A stretch of DNA of 64,000 bases from Malaya genurostris (lineage: Eukaryota; Arthropoda; Insecta; Diptera; Culicidae), in NCBI RefSeq assembly GCF_030247185.1, contig NC_080571.1, forward strand, positions 341,191,379 through 341,255,378, in the 5' to 3' direction. The notes under the pieces were generated by a model that had not been told where the DNA came from, made no database searches, and saw only the letters and a program-made list of their open reading frames with translations. Made by a program: the position numbers and the translations under genes. Position 1 is the stretch's first letter. Each line of letters starts with the position of its first letter. Below are positions 33,601-42,720 of the stretch, piece by piece.

Positions 33601-36600
33601 ACTTAGCTCTGGTCGACACAAGCTCCGATCTCATACCTACCCGGAGTCAAATGATGACCGGTGACTCCTGTTTTTAGCAGAATGAGGAGGTGCGGAGTAT
33701 TAGCAAGCGGTGGGACAAAATGCAACCGGTGACAAGAAACTAACACCTAACTACGGGTGCCTCGATTGTGGGAAGCGTGCAACACGTAGACTGGTGTTAT
33801 AAACATATTATATTATATTTTAAGCACTAGTAACTATAATATTACCCTTTCCCAATTACACCCCTCTATTTCAGAATAAGAAGTGAAACCGGCCATAACA
33901 ATTGAATGAAATTCAACTTAACAGAAATTAAACTTAAAACAGAAACTGATTGCAAAATGAAAGCGGAAGTGGTGGCGGTGCAAGAGGGATCACTGCTGGT
34001 GTGTCGAATTAAGGGTGATGGAAACTACTTGTTCTCAGCACTTGCTCATCAAATATGGCGGTACCCTCCCAACTCGGAACTAAACGATATCCACGCCAGA
34101 TCACTGCGCGCTACAGCTGTATCGTTTTATCGCGAGCACATTGATTTTTGGGAGGACCGATTGCTACCACAAGCATTGGTGATCTTCCCGGAGCTGGTAA
34201 ACACAACCACCCCAGCTCAGCTAATTAATCACTACTTGGAACAATTGTCAAAGTCGGGTTTCTGGGGTGGAGAAGAAAGTATCTATGCGGTATCGGTAAC
34301 CAAGGATGGCTTTTATCGTATCAAAGAACGCTCGCTCGCAACTCTTCCACGATTGAATCAGTGCCATCAAAGAGAAACGGAAATCATCGCAACAATAAAA
34401 ACCCTTCTTAATCCACCTAGTGGTGTGATAATGCCTTTCTCTTCTTTCGTAACAGTCTCATGAAAATATATTTCATACTTTTATTAAATAATTTCGGATA
34501 CTAATTTTTACACAAATTCATTTAGATTGATTCAAGTAGTTCACAAAAGCATGCTTCAGTGTTTATGTCACACAGTCAGCATCATTTTTCCAAACTAGTG
34601 CTTGACATTTGCGTTGCCTATTTGTATGAGAACAGTGATGCTAATCCACTTAGTGAAATTTTCATATATCTTGAAAAATCACCATAGGGGGGAGGACATG
34701 AAATTTTCGAAATCGAAAAAAAACTTTTGATGCCAAAAGGCTTAGAATTGCTGAAACGTCGAGATTTAGTGTCATCTTGAATAATTTTTTTTTTTTGAAA
34801 AAATCGACTTTTTGGGACTTGAAAAATATGAAAATTTTTCTAAGTCCCAGAAAGTTGATTTTTTCAAAAAAATTTTTTTTGGGGATGACACTAAATTTTG
34901 ATGTTTTACGCAGTTTTAAGAGTTTTGGCATCAAAAAAAATTTTCGATTTTGGAAATTTCATGTCATTTCATGGTGATTTGTCAAACCTTTACCACCGGG
35001 CAGCACCACTTAAGCATGTCCGATTTAGGTCAAATTTTGCATGAAGGCTTTTTTCGAGGTGCTTAAACATTTGAGCACTAGAACTTAACGAAAAAAGAGG
35101 TGATCCCAAAATTTTGGCACCCTTATAGGGTAACAGAGGTATTTTGGCCACTTCATATATTTTGGCCAACCTAACAAACTTTATGGATTTATTCGATGTT
35201 AGGTAACCCATGTTGCATCAATTTGAAGCTAATCACATTAAATTATCTATTGCGGAAGGAGTTTTCGAAGATATTACAACATTTGAGGGAAATTTTTACT
35301 AAGTGGGCCAAAATAAAATCAATCCTAAAGTGGGCCAAAATACCCCTGTTACCCTATATATATAAGAGCGGTAAAAATCAACGTGTTTTGTCGGTTACGT
35401 CGCTTATACCATCATATATCTGGAACCAAAAGTCACAACCATTTGATCTTTAAACTTGATCAATGGTCCGACAGTAGCTTTCAAACGAGCCCAAGTTTGT
35501 TCAAATCGGTTGAGCCATCTCTGAGAAAATTGAGCGCGTTCAAATATCTTCGAAAAGTGCACACACATACACACACACACAGACATTTTCCGATCTCGAC
35601 GAACTGAGTCGAATGGTATATAACACTATGGGTCTCCGAGGCTCTGTTCGAAAGTCGGTTTTTCCAGCAATTCTAATACCTTTCTATAGAGAAAGGCAAA
35701 AACCGGCATGGTACATTTAACATAGAATAGACACCAGTGCGAGAGCGAATTTTTCTCGGTGAACCGTCTGAGAATCAACGGCTAGCACGCTGCTGCGGGG
35801 ATTCTCTCTGAAGCAACAAACGGTCGCTTATTCTCGTTTCGCGATCCGATTCTGTATGGGCAGTGGATAATTGCCATAGAATCATTTTACTATTGCCGCT
35901 TATTCTAACTAAGTGCATATAATCTTTGTATAAGTTGTGTCTATGAAAATGTCTGTGAATGCTCCACACAAGGGTTTTGAAATATTGCAACCTAGTATGA
36001 GAATCATCAAGTCGAATCATCGATTCGATTTTCTGCGATAATTGTCAACTTGCGATTCTCTCTTGGTAAATTCCACACAGCAACGATAATTATCAGACTG
36101 TAATTTTTTTAAGGGCCGAGAAATACTCAGAGTATGAAGTGGAACGAAGGAATGTAGAAAAATTCTCTCGCGGTTCATGCATTGAGAGACTCGAGTTCTT
36201 GTAGCATCTTCTACCGGATTGAAAATGTTGTTTACAATATAGATAAAAATCGAGCAGCTTCTGTCAAATTTTCAGCAATCACCAACACTGTCGGTAACAT
36301 TCGGCCTCACCGTAAAAATTTTCAAGGAAAATGCCAGATCGCTTATAATAGGACCACAAGGACGGGATACGACTAGTAATAGCAAACAAACACTGTCCAT
36401 CGCATTGCTCCAGATGGCACATATAACCACTTTGACAGCGTACTGAGGCAGTATCAAAACGGTAACGATGAACCTTCCCAGGGTCAACAACGAGAATCAA
36501 CAGCGCACCCATGCGAACAATTGTGCAGACCGGGGGAAACTAGGATTTCAGAAGTGCAGTGCAGCCTTCCGATCGGTCACCTACTATCCCCTCACCAGCC

Positions 36601-39600
36601 ACCTATGGAAAACAGTCGTGAGATAACCCAGCATAGTGACATAAGAGGAACTCCACCTCCATCCCTGCAACAAAAAAAAAAAACATCGTAAGCATAGGAA
36701 CATGGAACGTGGCCGGATGCTCCCACGAAGCGGATAGAGAACGGTCAACGTCAACGTCAACCGGCAACCGGCTTCAACGTCAACCGGCAACCGGCTTATT
36801 CTAAGATGGGATGGGGAACGGCAGTGATAGTTTCACACAGTCTTGTCCCCAAATGCAAATTTTCGAGAATCTCGGACAACGCTTGCTTAGTACAAACCGA
36901 ACTGTTCGGGGAGAGGATCACGATCATTTCGGTCTATGCACGACCAACGACAGGCCAGGCGGACCCGGAAATAAATAACCTGCACAACTTTTTACAGCAT
37001 CTAAACTATGCTGAGCGATTGAACACAAACTCATATTGGAAGTAGAGACCTGCTACCCTGCGACACACAGGCGTTCGCCTGTGCAGTTCATTTGGCCCTG
37101 ACCCAAGCGTCATGTGTACATGGAAAAGAGGCAATAAACAATCTCAGATCGACCACATCATCATGCCGATAATAAGGCGATTTCAACGTCCTAAATGTAA
37201 CGGTACAGCATAAACGACCTGGAAATCAACAGGCGAACACACAGCACCAAGAACAGGCACAGTATGACGAAGTGAAAAAAAGACGGATAGCTGTCAAACG
37301 GTCTCAACCTAGCGTGTCGTTGCTGACTACGGACCCCAAGGCAAAGGACCGCTATCACCATACTTTGGCCGGTAAATTAGCAATGCTGGATGGGAACCAA
37401 CAAAACTTGAACGAACAGCTAAACTCTCTTAACAAAGCTGTTATGGACTCAGCCACCAGCACGCTGTGTACTCCCAGATCCTACCAAACCCCGAGACGTA
37501 CGAAAGCCGGTCGCATTTACGACAAGATCAACGCAAAATTATCCAAAAAAGGTAAAAGCGTTGCCAATAAGCGCAGCCACCGTGAAGCAAAAAAGGCAAA
37601 GAAAAAGACGTATGAAGAACACCAAGAAGAAAAAATACACACCTTTTTCAGCAACCTGGAATCCGGCTAACGTTCCGATACCTAAAAAGGGATCGCCGGC
37701 GGACCTCGCTAAAGACACTAGTATACATTCCAAGTTCTAATTGGGACAACAAGCTCAAAAAAGAAGCCTCCGGACCTGCAGAGGTCACAATGCTGCCAGA
37801 GCGGGAAGGACCGCCTCCTGGATCAGGACCATCCCTTTCGGACGTAGTGCGGATCAGTAACACCCTGCGGAATGGTACTGCAGCTGGAACGGACGAAATA
37901 AGACCGGAGCTGATCAGATACGGCCCTGAAAGCTTACACAAAAGTATTCAAGAGCTGCTGCAGCGAATCTGACATCAATACAGTGTTCCTACAAAACTCA
38001 TTGAAACGCTGCAGGTCCCGGTGCCTAAGAAAAGTAAACCGAGTGGTGTGGATGAATACAGAAGCATCACATTATGCACAACGTTGTATAAGATCTATGC
38101 CAGGTACCTACTGGAACAACTGGAAGAACAATTAGGTGAGGTACCAAATTACCAATTCGCCTTCCACCACAACAGAAGACCAGATCTTTGTTGTACGACA
38201 ACTGCTTGACGAACGTTGGCGAAAGGGGCGCAGCACAATCATAATTTAGTAGTCCCCGAGGCACTCAATAGAAAAGGTGTACCCGTGTACCTAATCAACA
38301 GACTTGTCGCAGCCTGATTAACTGAGAGAACGTCCCTCCAGTGGTTCGGACAAAGAACCGGCAAGTATAACAATATACGCGGAATTAAGCAAGGATGTCC
38401 TCTATCGCCAACACTGTTTGTTTATTTACTCGACCTAGCACTTAAAAAGCAACAGGAAAAAAATGCCGGAATTACACCTGGCCCAGACGGGCAGAATAAA
38501 GCTCCCATGTCTCCGTATATACGCAGATGATATTCTAATGATCCTCACTGACCAAGCCCAAATCTCGAGAGTGTTAGCATTGATAGGCCCATGCCTGAGC
38601 GAATTCGGGCTAAAACTAAACGTCAGTAAAACAGAAGTCCTCATAAGAGATCCAGCTCAACCTACTGACGGTGATCCGCCTAGGTTGGTTCAATACGGAG
38701 AGTTTGAGTTAAAAATGGTATTAAAACTCCGATATTTGGGAGCTTATGTCACAAGCTCGTTGAATCGTCGTGAAACAGTCTCGGATAGGACACATAAGGC
38801 TCTCAAGGCATACCATGCGATCGTTCCGTTTGCAAGAGATTTCAATTTGAAATGGGAAACAGCGAGGAGAATTTACCATGCGGTAATCACCCCGATTGTG
38901 ACATACGCCCTAAAGGTGTGCACTTTGACCAAGCAAAACAGGGACCGACTGCGAGACATGGAGAGGACAATTGTCACAGGCTTATACACAGTAACTATGC
39001 TGGAACCTACGAACAATAACGACAATAACCTCGAAACACTGGCTGTAGAGGCGGTCCTCGAAGGACGCACAGTAATTAGAAAAATACGGATAGCAAATAT
39101 TGGGGTCATATCCAGCGTATGAACGAAGGCGAAATAGTGAAAGTGGCCAAAGAGTTCCATATCCCGGCCTCTCTCAAGCACGGTCGTCCTTGTCACAACT
39201 GGCAAACATGCGTAGAACAAGACACGTTATGCATGGGCCTCTCTCCGGAATATCTCACAGAAGCTGCGAGCAGCAAAGAACGATTCAGAGCGCTAGCGGA
39301 ACACGAATCGATGAGGACCGAACAATGGAGACTACGAAAGTGATTTTGAGGGATTCTCAGTAGGAGAGGAATCGTCGGATGAATTCAAAGGCTTCTACGA
39401 TATCGAAACAGACTCGGAATGGGGAGCGGAACATCTCTGGACCACAGAGGGTAATCAGTAGGACGGTGCATGAATTCTCTTCACAAAGGGATCGCAGAGG
39501 AGCAACATCAGAAGATATCAAAAACAAAACAAAACGTAAGTAAAACAAGAAACATCATTATACATAATTTCAGAATAACAACACAGAAAGTCTGATGAGA

Positions 39601-40713
39601 CCAGCGATGGCATACCCACAGTCGACAGCACGAAATAACTACACACCCTAGGTAACAAGATTGTTCGTTTAAACGCCTCAAATTGTTTTTTTTAATTTTC
39701 AGCCAAACGTAGTAAAACATCTAAATGCTAAATTTCCCTATTTATCTCCACTATCCCTAACCTAATGTATCTGAAACCAGTGGGACTCAGAGTAGCGCCT
39801 GCTGGTGGAGGAAGCCGGTGTGCTATACGGTCTAGTGCATCTCAACGGTCAGGCTTTAGTAGGCTCACAACTAGCTTGAAGTGAACCTCACTCAAGCAGA
39901 TGGGCGGACACGGTCTGCCAGGTTGTGGACTGATAAATTACAATTACAATTACAATTACAATTTGATTGTAGGAAAATTTTGTTTTTTTTAACTACCAAC
40001 GAGACCAGACTTATAGCAACGCATGTTACGGACATTGGTTCCTGTTATAAACTTGTCACTGCCTGCTGATCGGAAACTTACCGCAAAATTGTCGCTTGTA
40101 AAGCTGTTTTCTTCATGGACTACAAAAGTCTTAGTAAATTTATTTCCTTTCAAAAATACATGGTTTGCCAAGCCGTTTGTACTTCAACGAATGTCTTCTA
40201 AAACGTCTATTACCAATCACAAACAAAAACACACGATTTCTGTATTGTTTTGGTCGGGTAGATTTTGTTGTGTCAACACCTTACACATAGTTTTCAGTCA
40301 CCAACACGTACTAACATTCCATCCTTCCATTATAGGTGTTGAAACGTGCTTCCAGTGTACCTTCGCGCAGTCCCGGTGACGAACCGGGTGTCGTTGGCGA
40401 CAGCACGGGAATCACTGCGGACGGTTCGACAGCGGACAACGGTATTCCGGCGGTGAAGTCATTACGACACGAGCAGACCCAGAGCCAGCAGAACTCCATC
40501 GAAAATCAACTGGACCCTCCGTTAACACCGTCGACAACGGAGGAAAGTGTGGACCACCCGGCAAACACACGAATCAGCTACACGGAACCGTTGCTACGGA
40601 TACAGGGTAGAACGGCCGCCGGGGATACGACTATCGAACCGCAGCCATCTTCATACCGGATTCCAGGAGTCACACCGGTTCGGGGGCACTTCCAGTCCCA
40701 GGGATGGTTATAG
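26719..40713 (+). CDS. trpgamma: TRPC-class cation channel, trpgamma-like (3' half)
   Basis: Spliced gene in seven visible exons: 26719-26987, 27061-27174, 27233-27428, 27494-27688, 27981-28540, 28617-29044 and 40336-40713. All junctions have GT/AG and keep frame. The product is a plasma-membrane, Ca2+-permeable channel subunit. Visible parts: end of the S4-S5 region (EKWDTWDPML), S5 (FFFLYVLVLFAF), pore loop (TLFWAVFGLVDLENF, with the Asp known to set Ca2+ selectivity in fly TRP), S6 (YSVINIVVLLNLLIAMM), and the TRP box EWKFAR. A conserved cytoplasmic block follows (VTEDDVNEIKQDISAFRCELVEIL, ERRLMKGFNIAPPP), then a long Ser/Pro/His-rich tail ending GWL. trpgamma is favoured over trp and trpl from the RRYVTVEQRKAE...SAFRCELVEILKNSGM block; subtype is an inference. 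The last intron is 11.3 kb and full of transposons. Confidence 0.9.
27981..29044 (+). CDS. trpgamma: TRP channel cytoplasmic-tail exons (two exons)
   Basis: Exon 27981-28540 carries the coiled-coil/linker block after the TRP domain (RKVKQASERDF...SAFRCELVEILKNSGM), a Gly-rich linker and a basic stretch. Exon 28617-29044 carries a Ser/Asp-rich region, a His run (DKRHHHHHGND) and a basic KRKRKK motif. The 76 bp intron at 28541-28616 has donor GTAGTA. If it is retained, translation continues nine codons (SKIPPKNQ region) and stops at 28568, giving a shorter tail. Confidence 0.85.
29270..29395 (-). repeat. tRNA-derived SINE-like sequence
   Basis: On the minus strand the sequence reads AAAGGGCGCTGGTCTTACAA...GTTCGAGTCTTGACC, which has the spacing of a pol III A box and B box (B box GTTCGAGTC). 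About 80 bp of unrelated sequence follows. This resembles tRNA-derived SINEs of the mosquito Feilai type; the family is not determined. Confidence 0.4.
29695..30996 (+). mobile_element. DD37E Tc1/mariner (ITmD37E-like), copy 2, full length
   Basis: A complete element of 1302 bp with TIRs AAGAATGTCCCAGAAACTAT at the left and the inverse of AAGACTGTCCCAGAAAGTAT at the right, both continuing GGACGCA. It is flanked by TA target duplications at 29693-29694 and 30997-30998. It lies in sense orientation within the last TRP intron. Copy 1 at 13.9 kb is the same family. Confidence 0.95.
29848..30860 (+). pseudogene. DD37E transposase with one frameshift
   Basis: Begins MRGLSAELRRNIVYKWRTER, with two helix-turn-helix motifs (LSLRKIAKMEGVSEKSVQNAIRKF; VSVRDVAKKVGTSKSNVLRA). 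A -1 shift in an oligo-A tract at about 30025-30030 (six A's; copy 1 has seven) sends the N-terminal frame to a stop at 30066. The second frame is open from 30048 to the TAA at 30860 and holds the whole catalytic domain: MDDETYVK, WPDLASCHYS, QLRPIEGFW, with 37 residues between the last Asp and the Glu. Otherwise intact, so this insertion may be fairly recent. Mosquito ITmD37E elements have this size and spacing. Confidence 0.93.
31350..31414 (+). promoter_or_regulatory. Candidate TATA + Inr + DPE core promoter
   Basis: TATAAATA at 31350-31357, initiator TCAGTC at 31381-31386 (A+1 at 31383) and GGTTG at 31410-31414, which matches the DPE consensus RGWYV at exactly +28 to +32. An ATTGGTCAAT box lies 50-60 bp upstream of the TATA. 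Spacing matches arthropod core promoters closely. No ORF that I recognise follows, so it may belong to a decayed element or a non-coding transcript within the TRP intron. Confidence 0.45.
31910..32838 (+). mobile_element. Tc1/mariner-superfamily element with internal deletion
   Basis: Ends AAAGGTGATTTTTT and, inverse, CAGGGTGATTTTTT, flanked by TA at 31908-31909 and 32839-32840. Length is 929 bp, shorter than the usual 1.2-1.3 kb. In the 5' leader a segment of about 42 bp (TTTTTTGAGGTTA-GATTTTC...TTTGCTCAG) is duplicated in tandem. Located in the TRP intron. Confidence 0.88.
32021..32731 (+). CDS. Transposase lacking most of its DNA-binding domain
   Basis: An open frame of 236 codons. The first ten residues (MNRLTNEQRL) look like the start of the usual helix-turn-helix but run straight into the catalytic domain (EWALEKLAENPLFYRQILFSDEAHFW). 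The catalytic residues are in SDEAHFW, QQDGATCHTA and SCDLTPLDYFLWG, with 36 residues between the second and third Asp. Family members have roughly 130 more residues between start and EWALEK, so an in-frame deletion is inferred. The remaining frame has no stop or shift. An AATAAA lies at 32758. It could make a stable catalytic-only protein, but it could not bind TIRs in the normal way. Confidence 0.85.
   Translation: MNRLTNEQRLQISEWALEKLAENPLFYRQILFSDEAHFWLNGYVNKQNCRIWSEEQPEAVQELPMHPEKCTVWCGLYAGGIIGPYFFKDAVGRNVTVNGDRYRSMLTNFLLPKMEELNLVDMWFQQDGATCHTARDSMAILRENFGEQFISRNGPVSWPPRSCDLTPLDYFLWGYVKSKVYRNKPVTIPALEDNISEEIRAIPAEMLEKVAQNWTFRMDHLRRSRGQHLNEIIFKK
32841..33529 (+). other. Intron sequence with a short dispersed repeat, no gene
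   Basis: No ORF of note. A 35 bp segment at 33204-33238 (ACGTAACT-TTTTTACGAACC then AAATCCCAAATAAC) also occurs at 29571-29605 near the DD37E element, in the same orientation, marking two copies of an unclassified repeat. Confidence 0.5.
33906..34412 (+). pseudogene. OTU-type cysteine protease-like domain, N-terminal part, nucleophile lost
   Basis: ATG at 33906 (a second at 33957). The frame contains VCRIKGDGNYLFSALAHQIW, which matches the OTU signature DGNC-LF-A-A except that the nucleophile Cys is Tyr (TAC at 34026-34028; a single G-to-A change from TGC). The following ELNDIHARSLRATAVSFYREH and SGFWGGEESIYAVS fit the OTU fold (the W-G-G/D-x-E-L-x-A-x block). The frame then runs into the end of a dispersed repeat at 34411, so its last 17 residues are repeat-derived. 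The histidine part of the domain is found 2 kb downstream. Confidence 0.65.
34676..34985. repeat. 310 bp near-perfect hairpin (foldback MITE)
   Basis: The left arm from AAATCACCAT (about 34677) is repeated in inverse down to ATGGTGATTT (34973-34982). The arms share ACATGAAATTT, TTTTGATGCCAAAA, TTTAGTGTCATC and GGGACTT segments. The centre is at about 34828, with almost no loop. It is AT-rich, with a TA-rich flank. Because it lies inside the TRP intron it would be transcribed as one long hairpin. Confidence 0.8.
35126..35356. mobile_element. 230 bp MITE with 28 bp TIRs
   Basis: Ends TAGGGTAACAGAGGTATTTT at 35126 and, inverse from 35356, TAGGGTAACAGGGGTATTTT. Both continue GGCC(C)AC and are flanked by TA at 35124-35125 and 35357-35358. 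No coding capacity. Nested in the dispersed repeat next to the hairpin. Confidence 0.85.
36380..36660 (+). pseudogene. OTU-like domain, C-terminal His segment and linker
   Basis: A frame after a TAG at about 36378 reads VHRIAPDGTYNHFDSVLRQYQ and then a Gln/Pro-rich linker ending near 36690. The H-F-D-S-V-L string is the typical OTU catalytic histidine motif. Together with the N-terminal part at 33906 it forms one split domain. The intervening 34411-35703 is a dispersed repeat; 35704-36370 is unassigned. Confidence 0.5.
36684..37190 (+). pseudogene. APE-type endonuclease of the OTU non-LTR element
   Basis: Begins IVSIGTWNVAGCSHEADRE (the usual G-T-W-N-V start of APE endonucleases) at about 36684. 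A later frame at 36806 reads MGWGTAVIVSHSL and ITIISVYARPTTGQADPEI. At 37107-37165 is MCTWKRGNKQSQIDHIIM, the conserved TW..G...SQIDHI block. Frameshifts and deletions separate the parts. Confidence 0.65.
37272..39343 (+). pseudogene. Reverse transcriptase of the OTU non-LTR element
   Basis: A Lys-rich linker (37272-37670), then RT blocks in several frames: TAAGTDEIRPELIRYGPE (37790-37970), VPKKSKPSGVDEYRSITLCT and VPNYQFAFHHNRRP (38021-38209), IRGIKQGCPLSPTLFVYLLDLA (38360-38450), then an open frame of 219 codons (38463-39122) with the catalytic YADDILMIL, LNVSKTEVLI and the thumb motif LRYLGAYVTSS. A further frame to 39343 gives the C-terminal region. Not functional. Confidence 0.8.
40336..40713 (+). 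CDS. trpgamma: TRP channel terminal exon
   Basis: Acceptor ATTATAG ends at 40335. The exon reads VLKRASSVPSRSPGDEPG in phase 0 with the donor at 29044/29045 and ends at the TAG at 40711-40713 after GHFQSQGWL. The final Gly-Trp-Leu matches the TRP tail reported to contact the INAD scaffold in Drosophila, so a PDZ-type interaction is possible (inference). Assignment to the TRP gene across 11.3 kb rests on phase, composition (Ser/Pro/Thr-rich tail) and the lack of any other gene model. Confidence 0.75.
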   Translation: MLKRASSVPSRSPGDEPGVVGDSTGITADGSTADNGIPAVKSLRHEQTQSQQNSIENQLDPPLTPSTTEESVDHPANTRISYTEPLLRIQGRTAAGDTTIEPQPSSYRIPGVTPVRGHFQSQGWL

Positions 40714-42400
40714 GAGCTGTGCGGCAGGACAGGGTTTTGTATATATTGGATGATACGAGTATGAATAATCTAGTCGTCGTTTTATAGGGAAGGGTAACAA
40801 GCAAACTGCCATCTTCAAAACAGGATACACTCCCTGAACCATACCAGATATGGGAAGGGAGAATTTAATCGGATGTAAACTTATCAAAAGCAAAATTCTA
40901 AACCAATCGGAAGAGCTACGACTCGGTGGTCACCAATAAAATATATCTTTTCGGTTATTGTAATTTTGTTATGGAGGCCTGAAAACTGTTGTCGACAGAA
41001 ACAGTATGTTGTTAAACGACTATTTGAATGTGATTATTAGTTTAGATATTATACAAAGAAACGGTACTCCTGAAATACTTAATCAAAATGGGAATTGTGC
41101 GCAACACACTTAATTGAACGGGTGGAGCCGGTTCGGTGTTTACAAAAGACCGAACTAAAGCTACACTTCATTCACCAAACTCTATATAGAAAAAGCCTAT
41201 CTATAAACTATGGATTTTAGTCAATCTTAGATATTTCAATTACACTAGCATGAAAAGATTACTATTTTAAGAACCAAAACACTAAGGGACCACGTCTCTT
41301 TGAAACAGATATAACAAAAACTTAGTGACTGTCGTTACATTTGAAAAACCGAAAGAAAGAAATTTATGTTACATCAACCAAAGAAAACAGTTTCGTAACA
41401 GTAACTGGCACTACGATTTCAACTAAAAGCTTGACAAAATGTAACAAAATCAAGCCATGTTCTATGATACATATAGCATATATCACAAAGAACACACATA
41501 AGTAAAAGTATACCAACATTTCAGAGCAGAGTTAACTATTTCACACCAAAGCTACCGTAGAGCTCTCCCTTGTTAAATAACACATTCAAACATTGAAAAT
41601 ATAACTGATATTTTAAAAGAAAATAGCACAAATCACTAGTGAAACCTAACATAAACAAGAAAAGAAATCATGCGAAGAAAAACAAAGGAGGCCTTATTAC
41701 TGATGAAGACAGTTGATAAATGTTAGCAAAGAATTACTATTTCTCGTTGATGGCATAGTAGGCTGCGCTCCTAGAGCAGCAGAATAAACTGACGGGAGGA
41801 TCGTTTCTGTAATGACAACACTGCACACAGTGGAACCTCCTGTAATGAACTAAACTGTTTAGAAAGTACGTGAAAGTAAGTTTATCGTGATTGGCCGGAG
41901 ACACTTTACCGTGCGTCTAGACAGAATTGAATTTGATAATATTTAAGCAAACTGAAACGAATGCCGTGTCGTACGGATCATCGATTGATAACTCGTATGT
42001 CGTTTTCGCTGCAGAACCCTAAAACTGACCCAGAGTAAAACAAAAAAAACTTCAAATAAACAATTTAGAATTGACAGTAGTTAGAATAGAAACTGGGTTA
42101 GAATCGGATATCGAGCGGAATCGACATAAGACATCGCAAGCTAGAGGCAAACATATTTCATCCTCCAACGATGAACAACTATGTGAATATTACTACTAGC
42201 GAAGATTTCCAACAGACAGGTTTGTAGAGATAACCGAAGAAAAAAAAATTTTTTAGCACAGACACACTACATTTAGGCGTCGTAAATTCCAGTCATTAGT
42301 TACGAAAAATTATATGAAATATGGAAATAAAAAGAGTGTGTGATTCAATGAAAATATGATGTTTTCAAGAAACAATTCATAAAACAATAAAACTGTATGG
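40714..42400 (+). other. Probable long 3' UTR of the TRP gene
   Basis: No coding frame or transposon is recognised for about 1.7 kb after the stop. AATAAA signals occur near 40935 (CCAATAAAAT), 42325 (GGAAATAAAAAG) and 42384 (ACAATAAAAC). The last two, close together and followed by T/GT-rich sequence, are the best candidates for the main poly(A) site. Confidence 0.45.
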
Positions 42401-42720
42401 AATGGTTTTGATCGTAGTACAATAATTCTTACAGAGAAATATCTACGTAGAAAGTGGAGTCGAATGCGGATCTTATCCAGAGGACCAGTTTGGATACGGT
42501 AACCTAACTTAAATTCATTTCAACTTATTTATTAATCATAGCATTAGTTTGTGGTTCGAATCAAATATTTTTAGTTGGATATTTCTTTTTCCTTTTAGAC
42601 GGTAACCAAAAATGAAATGAAACTAATTTCAGCGACATAAGTTTATTGTAAGTCGAATCGTCTTACTGAATTATACACAATATGCCATTACCATCGCGAT
42701 TTACAACCTTAATGTTTTAA

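Larger units (their letters stand above)
34411..35703 (-). repeat. Dispersed repeat, second copy, inserted in the OTU element
   Basis: Left end TAATCCACCTAGTGGTGTGA...GCCTTTCTC (34411-34441) and right end CCTTTCTATAGAGAAAGGCAAAAA (35680-35703) match the two ends of the copy at 24463-26044 in the opposite orientation. It includes the shared CGACTCAGTTCGTCGAG region (inverse) and a (CA)n microsatellite at 35564-35580. It has no 329 bp array but has acquired a 310 bp hairpin and a MITE instead. Confidence 0.75.
33530..39970 (+). mobile_element. Non-LTR retrotransposon with OTU-like ORF, endonuclease and RT (decayed)
   Basis: Sense orientation in the last TRP intron. Order: 5' leader (about 33530-33905), OTU-like domain (33906-34412 and about 36380-36660, split by an insertion), APE-type endonuclease (about 36684-37190), linker, reverse transcriptase (about 37800-39120), a C-terminal region (ending about 39343), a 3' UTR and a tail of tandem AATTAC units at 39937-39962. 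No RNase H was found. The coding part is broken by many frameshifts and stops. Clade is not certain; the C-terminal MNEGEIVKVAKEF / GRPCHNWQTCVEQD segment is RTE-like. Confidence 0.7.

Noticed and set aside
39937..39962. AATTAC tandem repeat as an independent microsatellite or telomere-like repeat
   Set aside because: It sits exactly at the 3' end of the non-LTR element and is better explained as its tail.
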